NCBI GenBank assembly: GCA_002327985.1
Contig: DCVM01000016.1
Span: forward strand, 1-18,420
Reading direction: 5' to 3'
DNA from: Syntrophaceae bacterium UBA2188
Lineage (GTDB): Bacteria; Desulfobacterota; BSN033; UBA1163
DNA: 18,420 bases
Shown here: piece after piece, positions 14,120 to 18,420 of the stretch
Numbering within the stretch: the first letter of the stretch is position 1
Layout of the letters: every line of letters begins with the position of its first letter
Position numbers and translations under genes: made by a program
Notes under the pieces: model-generated
Told to the model about the DNA's origin: nothing
Database searches by the model: none
The model's input: only the letters and a program-made list of their open reading frames with translations

Positions 14120-14140
14120 AAGATGATTCTTTATCATCTT
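14120..14140 (-). other. Stem-loop after the metallopeptidase gene
   Basis: AAGATGAT and ATCATCTT form a perfect 8-bp stem with a 5-nt loop, 38 bp beyond the metallopeptidase stop on the minus strand. It could mark a transcript end before the MBL gene. There is no strong U-tract on that strand, so only a weak terminator or stabiliser is proposed. Confidence 0.4.
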
Positions 14141-14178
14141 CTGCCTCTAACCTTCAACCTCAACCCTCCCACATCAAT

Positions 14179-14553
14179 TTAATCATTCTCTAGTTCTCTT
14201 AATCTGTCCTCTTCCAGACCGAAGTAATGGCCTATCTCATGCATCACCACCTCTCTAACCTTCTCCTCAACCTCCTCTTTTGTTTTACACATCAACTCAA
14301 TGGGGATCTGGAAGAGCGTTATTTTGTCCGGAAGGACATTTCCATAATAAAACCCCCTCCGATCTAATGGAACACCCTGATAAAGTCCCAATAATTCGGA
14401 GGGGGACCGTAATCCCATTTCTAAAAGAAGCTCCCGTGAGGCTCGGTCCTCAACCACCACATCCACATTCTTCATTTTCTTTTTAAAAAATTTTGGAAGC
14501 CTCCTCAGGGCTAAGACCACCAACTCCTCAAACTCTTTTTGAGTCAATTTCAT
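14179..14553 (-). CDS. Zincin-like metallopeptidase family protein
   Basis: A 124-residue small protein with the zinc protease signature HEIGHYFGL (H105, E106, H109). It fits the short bacterial zincin-like family (formerly DUF1025) in length and in the DVVVEDRAS, LGLYQG and FQIPIE segments. Known members are poorly understood; a cytoplasmic peptidase-like role is likely since there is no signal peptide. I use the ATG at 14553. A TTG at 14574 would add seven residues encoded by the repeat array. No Shine-Dalgarno site is visible because the array reaches to the start codon, so translation may depend on the upstream synthetase gene. Confidence 0.82.
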   Translation of the reverse strand: MKLTQKEFEELVVLALRRLPKFFKKKMKNVDVVVEDRASRELLLEMGLRSPSELLGLYQGVPLDRRGFYYGNVLPDKITLFQIPIELMCKTKEEVEEKVREVVMHEIGHYFGLEEDRLRELEND

Positions 14554-14655
14554 GAATGGGGTTCGAGGGGCCAAGGGGTCGAGGGGTCGAGGGTTCTTAG
14601 TTAAAATTAAAATTCCAACTGGAACCCTTGAACCCTAGAATCCTTGAACCCTTTT
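14554..14655 (-). repeat. Octamer-period inverted array (GGGTTCAA family), copy 2
   Basis: On the coding (minus) strand, directly after the synthetase TGA, the sequence runs AAGGGTTC, AAGGATTC, TAGGGTTC, AAGGGTTC with an exact 8-nt period. An AT-rich loop follows, then the opposing arm GAACCCTC, GACCCCTC, GACCCCTT, GGCCCCTC, GAACCCC. The array fills the whole gap between the acetoacetyl-CoA synthetase stop and the metallopeptidase ATG. Confidence 0.75.
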
Positions 14656-16848
14656 TCATTTTTGGAGCTCTGGAACGATCTTCTCGAAATAATCCAGAAC
14701 CTGCGGATTGCTCAAAGCATCCCTGTTCAGAACCGGTCTCCCGTGGATAATATTGGTCACAGCGCTTTCCACTTTCTTCATATTCATCGTATAGGGCGCA
14801 TCCGGCATCTCCATGATGATCGACGGGACATGACGTGGAGAGGCTTTCTCTCTCAGCGTCTTTTTGACGGTGTCCTTCAATCCGTCTGTCAACTGGGCGC
14901 CCGGTGCCAGTTTTACAAAAAGGATGATACGCTGCTCGCCCTCCCAATTTTGTCCGATGGCAAGGCTGTCGGCAATTCCCTCTATTCTCTCTACGACATT
15001 GTAAATTTCAGCCGTGCCGATCCGAACCCCAGATGGCTTCAGAACGGCGTCAGAACGGCCATAAAAAGTGATCCCTTTTGTGTCACTGTGAAAAACGACA
15101 TAGTCACCGTGGCGCCAAACATTGGGGTAATATTCAAAGTAGGCGCCTTTATATTTTTCCCAACTTGGATCGTTCCAAAAATAGAGCGGCATACAAGGAG
15201 CAGGGGCTTCGCATACCAACTCGCCCTCCTTATCCCATACGGGTTTCCCGTTTTCATCATAGGCCTTCACCTTCATCCCAAGGCCCCCGCCTTGAAGTTC
15301 CCCAGCATAAACACGTTGGATCGGGCTGCCTATGGCAAAGCAGCCATTGATGTCCGTACCGCCAGCGATGGAGTTAAAATGGAGATCCTTCTTGACTTCT
15401 CGATAGACCCACTCGAACCCTTCTCCCGAGAGAACAGAACCGGTTTGAGAAATCTCCCGAAGGGATGAAAGGTCATATGTCTTTCCAGGTTGAATCCCTT
15501 CGCCTCGGAGATAGTTGATATAGCTGGCGCTGAGGCCAAAAAAGGTTATCTTTTCGTCCTGAACCATTTTCCACATCGCACCGGCATCGGGATAATTCGG
15601 ATTGCCGTCATACAAGACGAGGGTGGCACCCACGCCCAGTGCGCTGAGCAACCAGTTCCACATCATCCAGCTACAGGTGGTGATGTAAAAGACTTTATCC
15701 TCACGCTTGAGATCGCTATGGAGCATCAGTTCTTTCATGTGGTGGAGTAAAATTCCACCTCCCCCCTGCACCATGCACTTAGGCTTCCCGGTCGTCCCGG
15801 AGGAGAACATGATAAAGATGGGATGATCAAAGGGTAATTGTTCAAACTCGAGGGCTGGCTCCTTTTCCGGGGCCAAAAAGTCTTCATAATGAACAGCATT
15901 AGGAATATTCCCGATATCCGGCTTATTTCCCGTATAGGAAACGATGACAACTTTCTTGAGTGATGGGATGGCTTTGGCCACCTCAGCTGCATTCCCCAAT
16001 GTATTGAAGGGCTTTGCCTTGTAAAAATAACCGTCCACCGAAAACAATACCTTGGGCTCTATTTGACCAAGGCGATCCAGAGCAGCCTGTGGTCCGATGT
16101 CTGTCGCACAAGAAGACCAGACAGCCCCGATACTGGTCGCCGCCAGCATGCCAATAGCGGTCTCCATCATGTTTGGCATATACCCTGCAACCCGGTCTCC
16201 TGGTTGAATCCCAAGCTCACGCAGAGATTTTGCCAGCCGAGCCACAGTGTTATAAAGTTCTTTGTAGGTCATGGTCGAATATTTCTGTGTTTCTCCCCTG
16301 AATATAAAAGCCACTCGATCATCACGATACCGCAGAAGATTTTCTGCAAAATTGAGCTTCGCTCCAGGAAACCACTTTGTCCCCGGAAACTTTTTCAAAT
16401 CCTCCACCACCTGATCCCACCTTTTTGAGGCTTTGACCCCTGCAAACTCCCACATAGCAACCCAGAAATCAGGAATGGAATCGACAGACCATTGATACAA
16501 TTCATCAAAAGTTCTAAAATTTTTTCCATGCTTTTTGTTTACAAATTCAATGAAACGCGTCATATTAGCGTTTTTGATCTTATCTTGTGACGGCACCCAT
16601 AGAGGCTTCTTATCCCCTTTTATAGGTGATAAAGTCACTGTAACGGGTTTGACAGAAACCTTTTTAGTTGGCTTTTTAGATGGTTTTACAGATGGTTTTT
16701 TCAAAAGCTTCTTTGGAGGTTTTTTCAATGGTTTCTTCGTGCTCTTTTTCAAAGGCTTTTTAAATGGTTTTTTTATCGGTTTTTTTGATACCTTCTTCGA
16801 AATTTTCTTTGAGGTTTTTTTCGAACTCTTTTTCAAAGGCTTTTTCAT
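14656..16848 (-). CDS. Acetoacetyl-CoA synthetase with a (KKxx)13 N-terminal extension
   Basis: A 730-residue enzyme that would join acetoacetate to CoA with ATP through an acyl-adenylate. From residue about 81 onward (KPLWVPSQ, then MTRFIEFVNKKHG) it matches the family along its normal length of about 650 residues. The AMP-binding loop SSGTTGKPK is at 349-357. The catalytic lysine region near the C-terminus reads NMKKVE (K691), where the family usually has GKK. The first 80 residues are extra: lysine pairs begin at residues 2, 6, 10 and so on to 50, thirteen in perfect 4-residue register, with 32 lysines in the first 68 residues. A strong AAAGGAGG site 9 nt before the ATG supports translation from this start. 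The extension resembles histone H1-like or PhaF-like basic tails. The gene diverges from a CoA-transferase gene. Confidence 0.88.
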   Translation of the reverse strand: MKKPLKKSSKKTSKKISKKVSKKPIKKPFKKPLKKSTKKPLKKPPKKLLKKPSVKPSKKPTKKVSVKPVTVTLSPIKGDKKPLWVPSQDKIKNANMTRFIEFVNKKHGKNFRTFDELYQWSVDSIPDFWVAMWEFAGVKASKRWDQVVEDLKKFPGTKWFPGAKLNFAENLLRYRDDRVAFIFRGETQKYSTMTYKELYNTVARLAKSLRELGIQPGDRVAGYMPNMMETAIGMLAATSIGAVWSSCATDIGPQAALDRLGQIEPKVLFSVDGYFYKAKPFNTLGNAAEVAKAIPSLKKVVIVSYTGNKPDIGNIPNAVHYEDFLAPEKEPALEFEQLPFDHPIFIMFSSGTTGKPKCMVQGGGGILLHHMKELMLHSDLKREDKVFYITTCSWMMWNWLLSALGVGATLVLYDGNPNYPDAGAMWKMVQDEKITFFGLSASYINYLRGEGIQPGKTYDLSSLREISQTGSVLSGEGFEWVYREVKKDLHFNSIAGGTDINGCFAIGSPIQRVYAGELQGGGLGMKVKAYDENGKPVWDKEGELVCEAPAPCMPLYFWNDPSWEKYKGAYFEYYPNVWRHGDYVVFHSDTKGITFYGRSDAVLKPSGVRIGTAEIYNVVERIEGIADSLAIGQNWEGEQRIILFVKLAPGAQLTDGLKDTVKKTLREKASPRHVPSIIMEMPDAPYTMNMKKVESAVTNIIHGRPVLNRDALSNPQVLDYFEKIVPELQK

Positions 16849-16857
16849 AAAATCCCC

Positions 16858-16863
16858 CCTCCT
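16858..16863 (-). promoter_or_regulatory. Ribosome-binding site fixing the synthetase start
   Basis: On the minus strand AGGAGG, within AAAGGAGGGGGG, lies 9 nt before the ATG at 16848. It shows that the lysine-repeat extension is most likely translated and is not an upstream over-extension. The gap from here to 17067 is AT-rich and contains an AGCGCTA...TAGCGC palindrome near 16953-16971. I could not fix a promoter for either divergent gene. Confidence 0.65.
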
Positions 16864-17067
16864 TTAAACTGAATTTCAAAATTACCTTCTTTTCCATATC
16901 ACTCTTAAAATTTTCCGTCAAGAAGTATTTGCCACCCCAAAAACTGGCAAAGCGCTAAGGGCATAGCGCATAGCGTTAAAAAGGATAGTTGGTTCCCTTA
17001 CCTTTTAGAGCCAAAGACTTTTATTTTTTATGTTTATATGTTATTAATTTTTCATCAATTATTTTTC

Positions 17068-17072
17068 AGGAG
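17068..17072 (+). promoter_or_regulatory. Ribosome-binding site fixing a GTG start
   Basis: AGGAG lies 6 nt before the GTG at 17079. No comparable site precedes the in-frame ATG at 16989, whose extra 30 residues (FYFLCLYVINFSSIIF) do not match the CoA-transferase family. Confidence 0.65.
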
Positions 17073-17078
17073 AAACAG

Positions 17079-18287
17079 GTGGGACTTTTAACAGACTTAA
17101 AAATGCTTGATCTCTCAAGGCTTTTGCCAGGCCCTTATTGTTCTCTTCTCCTGGCTGATCTCGGAATGGAGGTGCTCAAGGTCGAAGATCCCGAGCAGGG
17201 AGATTATATGAGGATGATGGGCCCGATTCAAAAAAAAGACAGTGCTCATTTCCTCGCTTTAAATCGAAATAAAAAGAGCATGAAATTGAATCTTAAAGTA
17301 AAAGAAGGAAGAGAAATTTTTTATAAACTCATTGGAACCTATGACATCCTCCTGGAAGGGTTCAGGCCCGGAGTGATGGAACGCCTGGGTATCGGTTATC
17401 AGGAACTGAAAAAAAGAAATCCTCGTGTGATATTCTGTTCTCTTTCAGGATATGGTCAGGATGGACCCTACCGAGAAAGATCAGGCCACGATGTCAATTA
17501 CATCGGTTTGGGAGGAGTTCTTGAGATAACAGGACAAATCAATCAAGACCCGACTATCCCTGGAGTTCAAATCGCCGATATTGGTGGAGGGGGTATGATG
17601 GCAGCCATTGCCATACTCGCTGCTATTGTACACCGCGAAAGAACAGGCCAAGGACAGTATTTGGACATATCCATGCATGATGGTGTCATCTCATGGCTTT
17701 CCCTCCATGCAGCAAAATATTTTATGGATAAAGACCTTCCGAAAAGGGGGGAGATGCAATTATCTGGGAGGTATGCTTGCTATCACGTCTATTCCACTAA
17801 GGATGGACGGCACATGTCTTTGGGAGCACTGGAACCCAAATTCTGGACGAATTTCTGTGAAGCTATTGGACGGAAAGACCTCATTTATAAACAATTTATT
17901 GAAGGTGATGAAAGACCTCAAGTCATCAGGGAGATTCAGGATCTCTTTAAGACCAAAACTCAGAAGGAGTGGATGGACTTTTTTAAAAATGTGGATGCAT
18001 GCTGCGAGCCCATCTTAACCCTTGAAGAGGTCTTTCAACATCCACAGGTTCTGCATAGGAAGATGGTGATGGAGTACGAACATCCTGTGGAGGGAAAAGT
18101 TCGCCAGGTAGGAAATCCAATTAAATCATCCCAATTCCCTTTTGAGATTCGTCACCCTTCTCCTGCCTGGGGTGAACACACCATGGAGGTTTTACAGACA
18201 ATCGGCTACTCAGCAGAAGAGATAAAACAGTTTAAAGAAGTGAAAGCAATCCGACAAAATGATTGGAACGATGGAACGGTGGAATAA
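17079..18287 (+). CDS. Family III CoA-transferase / alpha-methylacyl-CoA racemase-like (CaiB/BaiF)
   Basis: A 402-residue enzyme acting on acyl-CoA thioesters. It begins near LDLSRLLPGPYCSLLLADLG, the classic N-terminus of the family. It has SGHDVNYIGLGG with H137 and ADIGGGGM with D167. The 30-residue spacing and sequence around them match the His126/Asp156 pair of mycobacterial methylacyl-CoA racemase, so epimerisation of 2-methylacyl-CoA is as likely as CoA transfer. The catalytic aspartate of transferases would be the one in SMHDGVIS, also present. The GTG start is chosen for its AGGAG site. The last nine codons (NDWNDGTVE) overlap the TGGAA octamer array, which also supplies the stop codon. 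It diverges from the acetoacetyl-CoA synthetase gene. Confidence 0.85.
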   Translation: MGLLTDLKMLDLSRLLPGPYCSLLLADLGMEVLKVEDPEQGDYMRMMGPIQKKDSAHFLALNRNKKSMKLNLKVKEGREIFYKLIGTYDILLEGFRPGVMERLGIGYQELKKRNPRVIFCSLSGYGQDGPYRERSGHDVNYIGLGGVLEITGQINQDPTIPGVQIADIGGGGMMAAIAILAAIVHRERTGQGQYLDISMHDGVISWLSLHAAKYFMDKDLPKRGEMQLSGRYACYHVYSTKDGRHMSLGALEPKFWTNFCEAIGRKDLIYKQFIEGDERPQVIREIQDLFKTKTQKEWMDFFKNVDACCEPILTLEEVFQHPQVLHRKMVMEYEHPVEGKVRQVGNPIKSSQFPFEIRHPSPAWGEHTMEVLQTIGYSAEEIKQFKEVKAIRQNDWNDGTVE

Positions 18288-18302
18288 TGGAATGATGGGT
18301 TT
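18261..18302 (+). repeat. Octamer-period array overlapping the CoA-transferase 3' end
   Basis: The plus strand reads TTGGAACG, ATGGAACG, GTGGAATA, ATGGAATG, ATGGGTTT in exact 8-nt register. The stop TAA (18285-18287) lies inside the third and fourth units. As at 2187 and 3508, the series closes with a TGGG octamer. The complementary TTCCA arm is not in the window; a MITE-like element starts at 18349 and runs off the end. Confidence 0.7.
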
Positions 18303-18348
18303 AAGGACAATAAATTTATTTTCTTTTTTCCCCAATATTGATGGATTC

Positions 18349-18420
18349 GTAAAAAGTCCTGATTTGTCACCCTGAACTTGTTTCAGGGTCTCATAACTCA
18401 TTGATTTTGTTAGATGCTGA
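18349..18420. mobile_element. MITE-like dispersed element, copy 3 (cut by window end)
   Basis: It begins with the same terminal repeat GTAAAAAGTC as the element at 3552, then CCCTGAACTTGTTTCAGGG (18370-18388) and the start of the second hairpin (TTAGATGCTGA) at the window end. It follows a TGGAA octamer array, as copy 1 does. Confidence 0.6.

Noticed and set aside
14644..15468. 274-residue plus-strand frame opposite the acetoacetyl-CoA synthetase gene
   Set aside because: The minus-strand enzyme is clearly conserved over the same span. The plus-strand peptide has no family features or ribosome-binding site.
16953..16977. AGCGCTA...TAGCGC words as a third copy of the leader motif
   Set aside because: Only short words are shared with the 20-bp motif and the order differs; likely another small repeat.
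16989..17078. Upstream ATG extension of the CoA-transferase by 30 residues
   Set aside because: The extra peptide does not match the family, and a well-spaced AGGAG site precedes the GTG at 17079.

Overview
The window looks like chromosomal DNA of an anaerobic, respiratory Desulfobacterota-type (former Deltaproteobacteria) bacterium, probably from an environmental assembly. This is inferred from gene content (HdrD-like CCG-domain iron-sulfur proteins, a DsrM/HdrE-type b-cytochrome, acyl-CoA genes) and from several families of short dispersed intergenic repeats. Nothing here fixes a genus. No tRNA, rRNA, CRISPR array or transposase gene was seen, and no gene-free stretch exceeds about 250 bp.

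Region 1 (1-7527, plus strand) appears to be one redox operon. A FadR-type regulator with its own promoter and a perfect operator palindrome is followed by a GlcD-type FAD 2-hydroxyacid dehydrogenase, a GlcF/HdrD-like iron-sulfur protein, a GcvH-like lipoyl carrier, a second HdrD-like iron-sulfur protein, a five-helix b-cytochrome-like membrane protein and a lipoate-protein ligase. No GcvP, GcvT or 2-oxoacid dehydrogenase gene is present. My reading is a membrane-bound electron-transfer system in which the carrier's lipoamide could act as the dithiol/disulfide partner of the HdrD/HdrE-like pair. It resembles the LbpA-sHdr systems of sulfur oxidisers in logic but not in subunit make-up. This is the best candidate for an undescribed system.

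Region 2 (about 7540-11950, plus strand) is an accessory block: a single-chain restriction-modification enzyme, a ParE-type toxin-antitoxin pair with a clear extended -10 promoter, and a small KTSC-domain protein, with dispersed repeats on both sides.

Region 3 (11967-16848, minus strand) reads in transcription order as acetoacetyl-CoA synthetase with an extraordinary (KKxx)13 N-terminal extension, a small zincin metallopeptidase, an MBL-fold hydrolase and an alanine-glyoxylate-type aminotransferase. Region 4 (17079-18287, plus strand) is a divergent family III CoA-transferase or racemase of the AMACR type.

The gaps between genes are unusually structured. Five genes are followed at or next to their stop codon by arrays with an 8-bp period, either TGGAANNN or GGGTTCAA-like. 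On the coding strand the purine-rich arm always comes first, and where the rest is visible a complementary pyrimidine-rich arm follows. Two such arrays carry a roughly 100-bp MITE-like element in their loop, and a 20-bp motif is shared by the leaders of two unrelated genes.
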